DNA from: Candidatus Pacearchaeota archaeon
GTDB taxonomy: Archaea; Nanobdellota; Nanobdellia; Pacearchaeales; GW2011-AR1
Reading direction: 5' to 3'
NCBI GenBank assembly: GCA_017609695.1
Contig: JAFCDM010000001.1
Coordinates: 1-34,685 of the forward strand
Length of the DNA stretch: 34,685 nucleotides
Position 1 is the first letter of the stretch. Every line of letters starts with the position of its first letter. The position numbers were made by a program, and so were the translations under genes. Under the pieces are notes generated by a model, which was given only the letters and a program-made list of their open reading frames with translations, had not been told where the DNA came from and made no database searches. Positions 13,470-20,131 of this stretch are shown here, in pieces.

Positions 13470-13706
13470 ATGGCAAAAGAGAAAAATATGGGATTTAGAT
13501 GTGACTATAATGAAGATGGTTCAAAAGTTTGTAAAAGATATAAAAAGAAAGGCGGGGAAAAATATGGAACAGGAACGAATGCAAATTTTGTTGTTGATGA
13601 AAAGACATGTAGGGTTAGGATTATTGGGGATATTGATGATTCAGATAGGGAATCAGTTGAAAAAGTAGCAGAAGAAATTGAAAATAAATGTAGGAAGGGA
13701 TTTTGA
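13470..13706 (+). CDS. Small cysteine-containing protein (78 aa)
   Basis: MAKEKNMGFRCDYNEDGSKV begins a compact protein with Cys at about 11, 21, 47 and 74. The middle (TCRVRIIGDIDDSDRESVEK) looks like strands followed by an acidic helix. Possibly zinc-binding or disulfide-linked; it follows the glutaredoxin-like gene by one base. Function unknown. Confidence 0.55.
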   Translation: MAKEKNMGFRCDYNEDGSKVCKRYKKKGGEKYGTGTNANFVVDEKTCRVRIIGDIDDSDRESVEKVAEEIENKCRKGF

Positions 13707-13844
13707 ATGGAATGGTGGATTTATTTAATAAGTGGAATAATAATTTGGAGAATAATAATGGTAATTAGATATTCCAAAGAAGATGAATCATTTACAAAAA
13801 AGTTTAAAAGATTTGCTTGTGGAAAATCTTACACAAGGTGTTGA
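13707..13844 (+). CDS. Single-pass membrane microprotein (45 aa)
   Basis: MEWWIYLISGIIIWRIIMVI forms one transmembrane helix, followed by a basic tail KKFKRFACGKSYTRC. Starts at the base after the preceding stop and ends just before the next ATG. Unknown. Confidence 0.5.
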   Translation: MEWWIYLISGIIIWRIIMVIRYSKEDESFTKKFKRFACGKSYTRC

Positions 13845-13845
13845 T

Positions 13846-14211
13846 ATGAAAAAAATAAAAAAAGATAAATTAATAGAAAAAGATAAAGGATTTGTAGATG
13901 ATTCCATAGTTGGAATTATTAATTTAATTCATGGACAAATACATGCAGAATTACAATATATTCAAACAAAGGATGAAATTTGGCTTAAAATAGCTGAAGG
14001 ATGTCGTGGGGATAGAACAGAATTAATGGATTTAATTGTTGAAGGAAAAAATGAAGAATGGTGTTGGTGTAAACATTGTTTAGCATGGATAGGCATTTAT
14101 ATGGAATTGGGTTCAAGATGTTTAAGTGCAAAAGATTATAAATTAGGAGAATATTATTATAATAAGGCAGGTAAATGGTTATCTGTCTTTTATGAATTAA
14201 ATAATTTATAG
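13846..14211 (+). CDS. Helical protein with cysteine pair (121 aa)
   Basis: I prefer ATG 13846, two bases after the previous stop, over 13783. Residues 20-121 are helical and aromatic, with EEWCWCKHCLAWIGIYMEL and a TPR-like DYKLGEYYYNKAGKWLSV ending. The CWCKHC cluster could bind metal. No family recognised. Confidence 0.55.
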   Translation: MKKIKKDKLIEKDKGFVDDSIVGIINLIHGQIHAELQYIQTKDEIWLKIAEGCRGDRTELMDLIVEGKNEEWCWCKHCLAWIGIYMELGSRCLSAKDYKLGEYYYNKAGKWLSVFYELNNL

Positions 14212-14219
14212 GGGGAAAA

Positions 14220-14411
14220 ATGAGATTTAATTTTAGGAAAAAACAAGTTGAAGAAAAAAAAATACCTAAACCAAAACCAAGAGAAGAAAAAAAGTGTGAG
14301 ATAGAAATAAAGAAAACAAAAACAGGAAAGAAAATTTCTTGGTCTGGTAACTGTTCAAGGGAGCATCTATCTGCTTTCGCAAAGCAAAATAATATTGATT
14401 TGGAGGAATAA
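14220..14411 (+). CDS. Small basic two-Cys protein (63 aa)
   Basis: After a Lys/Pro-rich linker the C terminus reads CEIEIKKTKTGKKISWSGNC and ends FAKQNNIDLEE. The same plan (CEI.I.KTK.G....) appears in the 44-aa protein at 15124, so the two are probably paralogues. A GGGGGA ribosome site precedes the ATG. Confidence 0.55.
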   Translation: MRFNFRKKQVEEKKIPKPKPREEKKCEIEIKKTKTGKKISWSGNCSREHLSAFAKQNNIDLEE

Positions 14412-14412
14412 A

Positions 14413-14643
14413 ATGTTAATAAGAAATTTAATATTAAAAACATTATCAATAATTGCGTTTATCTTATTTGTATATCTATTGTTAGTTAAAGAAGATGTAT
14501 TCTATTCAATAGTTTCAGCAATAATTGCTTTAATTTTTATTTTCCTAACAAAAGATGAAGAAAAAAATCTAGAAGAAAAAATTGAAGAAACTATTCAAGA
14601 AGAAAACAAAGAAATTGAAGAAGAAATAAAAAAGGAAAACTAA
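14413..14643 (+). CDS. Membrane protein with acidic coiled-coil tail (76 aa)
   Basis: Two transmembrane segments (about 8-27 and 32-48), then an acidic coiled coil (KNLEEKIEETIQEENKEIEE). GGAGG at 14402-14406 supports the ATG at 14413. Could be an envelope or scaffold protein; unknown. Confidence 0.55.
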   Translation: MLIRNLILKTLSIIAFILFVYLLLVKEDVFYSIVSAIIALIFIFLTKDEEKNLEEKIEETIQEENKEIEEEIKKEN

Positions 14644-14647
14644 TTTT

Positions 14648-14956
14648 ATGATTATTGATAACATTGATTTAAAGATTATTTTGGAATTTTTAAAAAATAA
14701 AAATAAAAAATTTACTACCTGGTTTTTAATGAAAAAAATATTCCCAAAAGGGAAAGTTTCAGAGCATATGACAATAAAATCAAAATTGGATAAAATGGAA
14801 AAACATGGTTTATTTATCTTGAGCAATGAGAATGGAAAAAAAGAATATTTGTTGATTGAAGAAAAAGTTAAGTTAAAAAAAATAAAATTTGAAAAAAAAT
14901 ATACAAATACAATTTGTTTTTTTGTTGAAGATAAGTGGAATGCTTATGAAGTTTGA
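14648..14956 (+). CDS. Winged-helix-like protein (102 aa)
   Basis: A helix-turn-helix pattern is visible: DLKIILEFLKNKNKKFTTWF, then VSEHMTIKSKLDKMEKHGLF as second and recognition helices, then a wing-like LSNENGKKEYLLI. Likely a small DNA-binding regulator ending this operon. Confidence 0.55.
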   Translation: MIIDNIDLKIILEFLKNKNKKFTTWFLMKKIFPKGKVSEHMTIKSKLDKMEKHGLFILSNENGKKEYLLIEEKVKLKKIKFEKKYTNTICFFVEDKWNAYEV

Positions 14957-14977
14957 TAAAAACATTTTTACCACTAA

Positions 14978-14985
14978 TTTATAAG
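14978..14985 (+). promoter_or_regulatory. TATA box for the small basic-protein operon
   Basis: TTTATAAG is centred 27 bases before ATG 15008, fitting a leaderless archaeal start. Confidence 0.5.
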
Positions 14986-15007
14986 TTTATTTAAATAGAA
15001 ATCTATT

Positions 15008-15127
15008 ATGAGAAAAAAAAAGGGAAATTCTTGTTCTGTAATAAACAGAAAAATTATTTTAAAAAGATATGGTAAAAAGTCTAAACAATTTAAGGACTGG
15101 CTTAAAAAGTGTAAAAAGAAAAAATGA
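15008..15127 (+). CDS. Tiny basic two-Cys protein (39 aa)
   Basis: MRKKKGNSCSVINRKIILKR with a second Cys near the end (DWLKKCKKKK). One of at least five tiny Lys/Arg-rich proteins with exactly two cysteines in this element. Probably nucleic-acid binding. ATGA overlap with the next gene. Confidence 0.5.
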   Translation: MRKKKGNSCSVINRKIILKRYGKKSKQFKDWLKKCKKKK

Positions 15128-15258
15128 AAAGAACATACAGAAAAATAAAAAATAGTTGTGAGATAATTATAACAAAAACAAAAAGAGGTATGACTTTTAA
15201 GTGTAAAAATTTAAAAAGAAAACCAAAGGTACAGGAAATAATTGATAAATTAAAATGA
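15124..15258 (+). CDS. Tiny basic two-Cys protein, paralogue of the one at 14220 (44 aa)
   Basis: Contains CEIIITKTKRGMTFKCKNLK and ends VQEIIDKLK, matching the CEIEIKKTKTGKKISWSGNC layout of the 63-aa protein at 14220. Coupled by ATGA overlaps to both neighbours. Function unknown. Confidence 0.5.
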   Translation: MKRTYRKIKNSCEIIITKTKRGMTFKCKNLKRKPKVQEIIDKLK

Positions 15259-15530
15259 AAAATATAAAATTATGTGAAAAATATAAAAGAATGAGGGATG
15301 AAGAAGGAGGATATGTGGGAAGGTGGTTTGGGGGTTGTGAACATAGAATATCTGTTGTAAAAGGAAATTTTCCAAGCGAATCAGAAATTAGAATAACTCC
15401 AAAAAATAAAGATAGTTTTAAAAGAAGGGGGAAAACAAAATTAATTTTGAAGAAGATAAATAAAAATTCAAAAAAAGAAATAAACAGATTTTTAGATAGG
15501 AAAAATAAATTAAATAAAAGTTTTAAATGA
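15255..15530 (+). CDS. Basic protein (91 aa)
   Basis: MKNIKLCEKYKRMRDEEGGY, then a Gly/Trp-rich turn (VGRWFGGCEHRISVVKG), then a strongly Lys-rich C terminus. Two cysteines (7 and 28). Likely binds nucleic acid; not recognised. Confidence 0.5.
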   Translation: MKNIKLCEKYKRMRDEEGGYVGRWFGGCEHRISVVKGNFPSESEIRITPKNKDSFKRRGKTKLILKKINKNSKKEINRFLDRKNKLNKSFK

Positions 15531-15733
15531 AAAGAAAAAAAATATTTGGTATGTTTAGCAGAAAACCTCTAATTTGGTTTCATTACTCCCTTTTACTTTT
15601 ATTTCTTTATTTAGGAGTTTTATTTAATAATTCTTACCTTTCAGATGTAAATTGGATTTGGACAACAATATTTTTTTATATAGTTATAAGTTTGGGTGAC
15701 CAAGTAATTCATAAAATATTAAATGTTAATTAA
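15527..15733 (+). CDS. Small two-helix membrane protein (68 aa)
   Basis: A basic start (MKRKKIFGMFSRK) and two transmembrane segments (about 16-34 and 44-60). ATGA overlap with the upstream basic-protein gene. Function unknown. Confidence 0.5.
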   Translation: MKRKKIFGMFSRKPLIWFHYSLLLLFLYLGVLFNNSYLSDVNWIWTTIFFYIVISLGDQVIHKILNVN

Positions 15734-15748
15734 ATAAAAAAAAATAAA

Positions 15749-15979
15749 ATGGCAAAAAACATAAATAAACTTATGAAAAGTAACATTTTTATTTTTGTTA
15801 GTTGGTTAATTGGAATTTTTGTTACAATAGGAATTGGTGGTTTGTTTTTGAATGGATTTTTTTTGGATGTCCCTCTTTTGGATTGGTTTGGACAGGGAAT
15901 TCATACAATTGTTGCATGGACAATATATATTTTGACAGCAATACCAATACTAGCAAAAATAATGGACTTTTTTAAATAA
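15749..15979 (+). CDS. Small two-helix membrane protein (76 aa)
   Basis: Two long hydrophobic helices (about 13-38 and 51-72) separated by a short loop with DVPLLDWFGQG. Gly-rich first helix (IGIFVTIGIGGLFLNGFF). Membrane proteins of this size and shape form the envelope in several archaeal viruses, but there is no specific match here. Confidence 0.5.
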   Translation: MAKNINKLMKSNIFIFVSWLIGIFVTIGIGGLFLNGFFLDVPLLDWFGQGIHTIVAWTIYILTAIPILAKIMDFFK

Positions 15980-16033
15980 AATAAAATTCATTTGAAAAGG
16001 AATGAAAAATTAAATAGAAGGAGGTAAAATATA

Positions 16034-16189
16034 ATGGCAATAAGAAAACTTTGTAAAACTTTAAAGACTAAGAAAACAGTTCCACATAGAAAAGACGGCA
16101 AGTGTCCAAAGGGTTCAAGAGAAATAAGAAGAACAGTTAAGAAGAAGAGAAAGTCTACGAAGAAAGGAAGAAAGAAGAAAAGGAGATAG
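16034..16189 (+). CDS. Protamine-like basic protein (51 aa)
   Basis: More than half Lys/Arg, ending KKKRKSTKKGRKKKRR, with two cysteines (CKTL and GKCPKG). A strong ribosome site AGGAGGT (16019-16025) suggests high expression. Composition fits a genome-condensing or virion nucleoprotein. It is followed by a second basic protein and then a bidirectional terminator. Confidence 0.6.
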   Translation: MAIRKLCKTLKTKKTVPHRKDGKCPKGSREIRRTVKKKRKSTKKGRKKKRR

Positions 16190-16237
16190 TTAAATTAATT
16201 TTTATTTTTTAAAAATAATAAATGGTGGAAAAATTAA

Positions 16238-16369
16238 ATGGTAAAGAAGAAGATGAAATCAAAGTTTAGAGCAAAATTTAAAAAATCTGCAAAAATGTGT
16301 TCAAAACTTTCTAAAAAAGGAAAAATTAAATATCAAGATTGTATGAAAAAAGAATTAAAGAAAAAGTAA
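16238..16369 (+). CDS. Tiny basic two-Cys protein (43 aa)
   Basis: MVKKKMKSKFRAKFKKSAKM, then CSKLSKKGKIKYQDCMKKEL. Helical, highly charged, two cysteines 14 residues apart. Last gene of the rightward block before the terminator. Probable nucleic-acid-binding protein. Confidence 0.5.
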   Translation: MVKKKMKSKFRAKFKKSAKMCSKLSKKGKIKYQDCMKKELKKK

Positions 16370-16390
16370 ATTACAATTAACTTTATAGTC

Positions 16391-16446
16391 CTCCCCCTCA
16401 AAAACACACTCAAAATTTCTTCTCTATATGGGGGGGAGTTATTTTT
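16391..16446. terminator. Bidirectional terminator between convergent operons
   Basis: CTCCCCC (16391-16397) pairs with GGGGGAG (about 16431-16437) across a 33-base loop. A T-rich stretch follows on the plus strand, and the leftward ATPase gene ends at 16439. The G-run is the strongest in the vicinity. Confidence 0.6.
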
Positions 16447-17554
16447 TAATTAATCCCTCCATTAAAAATTTTGTTCCTTTAGAAATATTATTTTTTGTTA
16501 AGTACTCTCTAAGTTGTCTTTCATTTTTTATTTTATACCAATCTATTTTTTCAATTGCTTCATAGATTCTATAGCTATGGATTGCCCCACGATTAACTAA
16601 TTTTTTTGTAATTTTTAAATCTCTTTCTTCAACACAAATTTTGTTATCAACTATTTTTCTATTAAAGATATTTAAAAAAGATAAACTTGTTAGTATTATA
16701 TAAGCATCTTCAAATTGTCTTGTTCTTGGTATTCCCCATTTTTTAAAAATTAAATTTAATGCTTTATTATCTTCTATATATTTAAGTAAATCTAATTTTA
16801 TTTTTTCTGATATTTCAAAACCATCAATTTTATTATTTTCCTTAAATTCAATCAATTTTTTATAAAATTCTTCTATTTTTTTAATTGATTCATCTATCCC
16901 ATTTTCTTCTCCTTCAGCTATTTTTCTAAGTATATCTTTTTCTTGTTTTTCTGTTAAATATAAAAGTATTGGAAAACATCTTCCAAGAATACCATCCCTA
17001 ATTTTATTATTGGAGATTGTTTGTGGTGTTCCAGATAAACAAGCAAATGCCTTGTACTTCTTTTTACTACCTTCATCTTTTTTATTTTGCATTGTATCCC
17101 AATGAGCATAACCATCTTCAACTATGCTCTCAACAAGTTTTACAAAAGTTTCATCAGAAAAAGAAACAGCTATATCTGATATTAATAAACTTATAAGATT
17201 TCCTTCAACTTTTTTTACTTCGTAAATAAGTCTTGCAGGAGTAATTCTGTGGGAACAAATTGGATTTATTGTTATTTTTTCAATTGCTCTTGAAATGGTT
17301 GTTTTTCCAGTTGCAGGTGGAGCTAACCATAAAATAGAAAGAGTTCTATTTGTAGTTTTTATATTTGAAATTTTAACTTTTGGAATAATTAAACTTACAG
17401 GACTTAGACATAAAACAGAAAATATTTTTTTTCCTAAGTGGGGATATTTTTTTTCATAAATATTACAAATATATTCATAAGGATTATTTAATAAATCATT
17501 AGGAAATTCTAATTTTTCTTCTTTAACATATTCTTCTGCTTTTTTATCTTCCAT
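16439..17554 (-). CDS. MCM-like AAA+ ATPase/helicase (371 aa)
   Basis: Walker A is LAPPATGKTTIS near residue 90. A Walker B-like strand LISLLISDIAVSFSDET follows about 55 residues later. FACLSGTPQTISNNKIRDGI then LGRCFPILLYL corresponds in place to the sensor 1 and arginine-finger region of MCM proteins (LSRFDLIF). A helical lid (RTRQFEDAYIILTSLSF) and a winged-helix-like C terminus (KNERQLREYLTKNNISKGTK) follow. No MCM N-terminal zinc domain is seen; length suits the compact MCM-like ATPases of archaeal mobile elements. With the primase at 33480 it would form the replication machinery. Walker B lacks the usual DE pair, so its catalytic state deserves a check. Confidence 0.65.
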   Translation of the reverse strand: MEDKKAEEYVKEEKLEFPNDLLNNPYEYICNIYEKKYPHLGKKIFSVLCLSPVSLIIPKVKISNIKTTNRTLSILWLAPPATGKTTISRAIEKITINPICSHRITPARLIYEVKKVEGNLISLLISDIAVSFSDETFVKLVESIVEDGYAHWDTMQNKKDEGSKKKYKAFACLSGTPQTISNNKIRDGILGRCFPILLYLTEKQEKDILRKIAEGEENGIDESIKKIEEFYKKLIEFKENNKIDGFEISEKIKLDLLKYIEDNKALNLIFKKWGIPRTRQFEDAYIILTSLSFLNIFNRKIVDNKICVEERDLKITKKLVNRGAIHSYRIYEAIEKIDWYKIKNERQLREYLTKNNISKGTKFLMEGLIKK

Positions 17555-17720
17555 TTAGTTTTTTAATTAATTTTTCTTTATTTTTTATTGTTATGTAAGT
17601 TAATGCTTCTTCAATTTGATTTCTTATTGTTTCTTCATGAGTAAATGATTCTTTCCACTCCTTGAGAATTTTTGAATTTATTTTAACAAATAATGGTTCT
17701 AATTTTGTTGATTCAGCCAT
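17544..17720 (-). CDS. Small RHH-like protein upstream of the ATPase (58 aa)
   Basis: MAESTKLEPLFVKINSKILK begins with a short strand, then helices EWKESFTHEETIRNQIEEAL and TYITIKNKEKLIKK. This fits a ribbon-helix-helix or similar dimeric DNA binder. Its stop overlaps the ATPase start by 11 bases, so they form a two-gene leftward operon that it probably autoregulates. Confidence 0.55.
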   Translation of the reverse strand: MAESTKLEPLFVKINSKILKEWKESFTHEETIRNQIEEALTYITIKNKEKLIKKLNGR

Positions 17721-17721
17721 T

Positions 17722-17772
17722 TCATATTTATATATCTTTTATATTTATATATCTTTTATATTTATAAATATT
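17722..17772 (-). promoter_or_regulatory. Repeated TATA/operator array for the leftward operon
   Basis: A 17-base unit ATATTTATATATCTTTT occurs twice in tandem and then partially, immediately before the start at 17720 (minus strand). Read leftward it offers several TATA boxes in a row. This may be a promoter with built-in operator repeats for the RHH-like protein. Confidence 0.5.
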
Positions 17773-17801
17773 TCTATTCTATAAATATTCTTTGAATTTA
17801 G

Positions 17802-17809
17802 TTTAAATA
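17802..17809 (+). promoter_or_regulatory. TATA box for the surface-protein gene at 17904
   Basis: TTTAAATA is the best plus-strand TATA box. The expected start is near 17830, which leaves a leader of about 74 bases, unusual in this element, where most genes are leaderless. Confidence 0.45.
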
Positions 17810-17822
17810 CTTATTTTAACTA

Positions 17823-17893
17823 TTTTTTTTATCTATGAAATCCGAAAGGGCATAGATAAAAAAAACTAAACCGAAAACGATTTTATCGTCGGT
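17823..17893 (+). ncRNA. Structured leader with two hairpins and a six-codon ORF
   Basis: Arms 17823-17837 and 17851-17865 form a perfect 15-bp stem. Its 13-base loop contains TCC-GAAA-GGG, a GNRA-capped mini-stem. A second hairpin follows: ACGAT-TTT-ATCGT nested in ACCG/CGGT (about 17869-17893). The first loop strand encodes ATG AAA TCC GAA AGG GCA TAG, a possible leader peptide. A regulatory leader for the secreted protein at 17904 is the simplest reading; ligand or mechanism unknown. Confidence 0.5.
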
Positions 17894-17903
17894 AAAGTAA
17901 CAA

Positions 17904-18743
17904 ATGGAAAAATTAAATAAAAACAATGTGTTAGTTTTAGGGATAGTGTTTGCTTTATTATTTTGTGTATCTTTAGTTAGTGCGACAATTAGTTTGGATT
18001 TGCCTTCTGCAAGTTCTACAATTTCTGGAATTGTTGTTTTAAATGTGACTAACTCTACAGGTTTTGATGAGATGGTTAATTGTACAATTTATGCAGGTTC
18101 ATCATTAACCTCAAATACAACTTGGACAGAAATAGGATTTTTTGTAAATGATACATTGGATAATGTCAATGGTACATTTGATTCGTCTATTTTAGAAGAT
18201 GCAACAGATTATGTTTTGAATGCTAGTTGTACAAATTCGTCTGCAAGTATACAAGAGGACACAAATACACTTATAAACATAGATAACACCGTTCCAATAG
18301 CACCCAGTAGTTTAAGTCCAGCAGATGGAACATCTGACGATGATGGGGATTTAACTTTGAGTGCAACGGTTGTTGGAGAAAATACAACATCTTGTACAGT
18401 GTTTTTTACTTCAAGAATTCCTGGAAGTGGTGGAAGTAGCCAAACAATGACCCATACTGGAGATACTTGTTCATTAACACTTACAAGTGTTCCAGAAGAA
18501 ACATATGAATGGTATGTGAGGGCTAGTGATGGAACAAATACAACTGATTCAGCAAGTCAAAGATTTTTAGTTGATATAGATACACCTTCAAATTATTTGT
18601 TTCAAGGAAAAGAAACAGATTTTATAGAAGATGTAAAAACTTTTTCAGTAACATCTGATGAAGGAGGATTAACTAAATTTGGGATAGTCTTTATTTTTGT
18701 TGTAGTTTCAATAGTTGGAATTATAATCTATAAAAGAAGATAA
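17904..18743 (+). CDS. Membrane-anchored Ig-like surface protein (279 aa)
   Basis: Signal peptide residues 1-27 (LLFCVSLVSA). The ectodomain has two beta-sandwich-like halves (about 28-130 and 131-225), with SPADGTSDDDGDLTLSATV and YEWYVRASDGTN typical of fibronectin/Ig-type domains. There are numerous NxS/T sequons (NVTNST, NCTIYAG, NATS-like) and cysteines in pairs. A C-terminal transmembrane helix (KFGIVFIFVVVSIVGIII) ends in KRR. Likely a glycosylated envelope or cell-surface protein; preceded by a structured leader. Confidence 0.7.
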   Translation: MEKLNKNNVLVLGIVFALLFCVSLVSATISLDLPSASSTISGIVVLNVTNSTGFDEMVNCTIYAGSSLTSNTTWTEIGFFVNDTLDNVNGTFDSSILEDATDYVLNASCTNSSASIQEDTNTLINIDNTVPIAPSSLSPADGTSDDDGDLTLSATVVGENTTSCTVFFTSRIPGSGGSSQTMTHTGDTCSLTLTSVPEETYEWYVRASDGTNTTDSASQRFLVDIDTPSNYLFQGKETDFIEDVKTFSVTSDEGGLTKFGIVFIFVVVSIVGIIIYKRR

Positions 18744-18858
18744 CACCTTGTAAAATAAAATGAGAAAAAAAAGAAAATTATATTTAATGAAACATAGAGT
18801 TTTTACTCGGGAGGGCGACAAAGTTTCGAATAATTGAATAAATTTATGAAACCAATAA

Positions 18859-18952
18859 AAATATATGCTTTACTAAAGGGAAGAAAATAGCGAGGGAGTG
18901 TTAAATTGACACAGACCCTTTGTTTTGCTTTCTTTAGTGGTAAGATATATTT
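18859..18952 (+). ncRNA. Extended imperfect hairpin, candidate structured RNA (94 nt)
   Basis: The arms AAATATATGCTTTACTAAAG (18859-18878) and 18932-18952 are complementary over most of their length with a small bulge. The inner part pairs again: GAGGG region with CCCTTTG region, closed by GTGT-7-ACAC. Compensating G-T/A-T positions suggest an RNA rather than a DNA palindrome. It lies about 60 bases before the start at 19013. Confidence 0.5.
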
Positions 18953-18998
18953 GAGTTGGGGGATTATTTTTAGGAGATTATTTCATCGCCAAACAAAA

Positions 18999-19008
18999 GG
19001 AGGTAAAA
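18999..19008 (+). promoter_or_regulatory. Strong ribosome binding site
   Basis: AAAGGAGGT lies a few bases before ATG 19013. It is the best Shine-Dalgarno site of the surface module and, with the structured leader, points to high-level translation. Confidence 0.6.
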
Positions 19009-19012
19009 AAAT

Positions 19013-20041
19013 ATGGATAATTCAATAATTATGTATAGTGTTGGAATTTTTTTAGTATTGTTTGGTTTTATTTTTGGTATGACAAAGAAAAAAAAGGTTA
19101 TGAATAAGAACAAATGGATTTTCGCACTACCTTTCTTAATTTTTGGGTTTGGTTTAATTTTATTCCAATCTGGAACTTTAGCACAATTTGGGTTTGAGCC
19201 TCAAACACTTGCTATTGGAGGAGAAGAAATTGTTGAAGGTGGTTTAGATACTTCTGGTGCAATAACTGGTTGTGATTTGGGAACAAAAACAACTATAACC
19301 CTTTCGGCAATAGATAAATACACATCAGCAGGAACATCTGGAACACATAGATATAGAATTAATGGAGCTCCTGCTTTGGAAGTTTCAGATACAGGGACAT
19401 TTACTGCATCACCTGGAGATAAATTAACAATTCTTTGGGAAAATGCTTCAACAACAGGATACTTTAGTGATGTTTCAAATGTTGAAGTACCTTGTTCTGG
19501 TGCAAAGACATTCTATACAACTTTAGCACAAAATGGAACTCTTTCATCAAGTATAAAGGATTTTGACGATGATACTGTTGGAAGTGGAAATAATGTTACA
19601 TTGGGAGCTGGAGATGTAAAGTATGCAACAGTTAAACTTAGTTCAGCATACCAAAGAGATTTTCCTTACGGATTTGTTGTTACAGTGGAAATGAATCAAA
19701 CTTCAATGGATGATGTAATATTGACTCAAGATGGTGTAGAATTACCTTCATCGACAATACCACAATCAGTAAGCCCAACTTATTCAACAGAATCTTCAAG
19801 AAAAGCTTATTTGTTGGGAGGAATATTTTCAAATGAAGATGTTTATATAAAAGTAACACTTGATGCAGATGATTCAAATAATCCACAAGTAAGTGGTGGA
19901 GATGTTTTTTTAACATTTAGTCCACTAAATTATTTTATTAATGAAGATAATGGTGGAGCGTTTGAAGGTCCTAGTGTAGAAGATGAGGATAATTCATTGA
20001 CTAGAGGAGCAGGAACCACAGTTACTATTGACATAGATTAA
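19013..20041 (+). CDS. Probable major structural/surface protein (342 aa)
   Basis: Two transmembrane helices (about 5-23 and 34-52) flank a basic loop (TKKKKVMNKNK). About 290 beta-rich extracellular residues follow, with low Lys, many Thr/Ser/Gly/Asp and NxT/S sequons (for example AGDVKYATVKLSSAYQRDF and YGFVVTVEMNQTSMDD). Codon use is less A-rich than neighbours. A structured leader, a strong ribosome site and a private terminator together suggest the most highly expressed protein of the element, hence my guess of a major envelope or capsid protein. No family recognised. Confidence 0.6.
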   Translation: MDNSIIMYSVGIFLVLFGFIFGMTKKKKVMNKNKWIFALPFLIFGFGLILFQSGTLAQFGFEPQTLAIGGEEIVEGGLDTSGAITGCDLGTKTTITLSAIDKYTSAGTSGTHRYRINGAPALEVSDTGTFTASPGDKLTILWENASTTGYFSDVSNVEVPCSGAKTFYTTLAQNGTLSSSIKDFDDDTVGSGNNVTLGAGDVKYATVKLSSAYQRDFPYGFVVTVEMNQTSMDDVILTQDGVELPSSTIPQSVSPTYSTESSRKAYLLGGIFSNEDVYIKVTLDADDSNNPQVSGGDVFLTFSPLNYFINEDNGGAFEGPSVEDEDNSLTRGAGTTVTIDID

Positions 20042-20060
20042 ATTTTAATTTTTTAGAATA

Positions 20061-20096
20061 GGGGAACTTTTGTTCTCCTCTTTCCATTTTTTTATT
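20061..20096 (+). terminator. Terminator after the major structural gene
   Basis: GGGGAAC-TTTT-GTTCTCC forms a 7-bp hairpin (20061-20078, one G-T pair) followed by a T-rich tract. It separates the gene at 19013 from the candidate fusexin gene. Confidence 0.65.
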
Positions 20097-20131
20097 TGGG
20101 AAAGGAACAAAAACTAAGATTGTAAAAAAAT

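Larger units (their letters stand above)
18744..19012 (+). other. Gene-poor leader region of the major structural gene
   Basis: 269 bases without a convincing gene; a 25-codon ORF (from about 18761) is possible but weak. A TATA-like ATTATATTTAA lies near 18778. A structured element (18859-18952) and a strong ribosome site follow. GGGCGA (about 18812) and TCGCC (about 18987) could close a larger fold. The arrangement looks like a long structured 5' leader. Confidence 0.45.
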
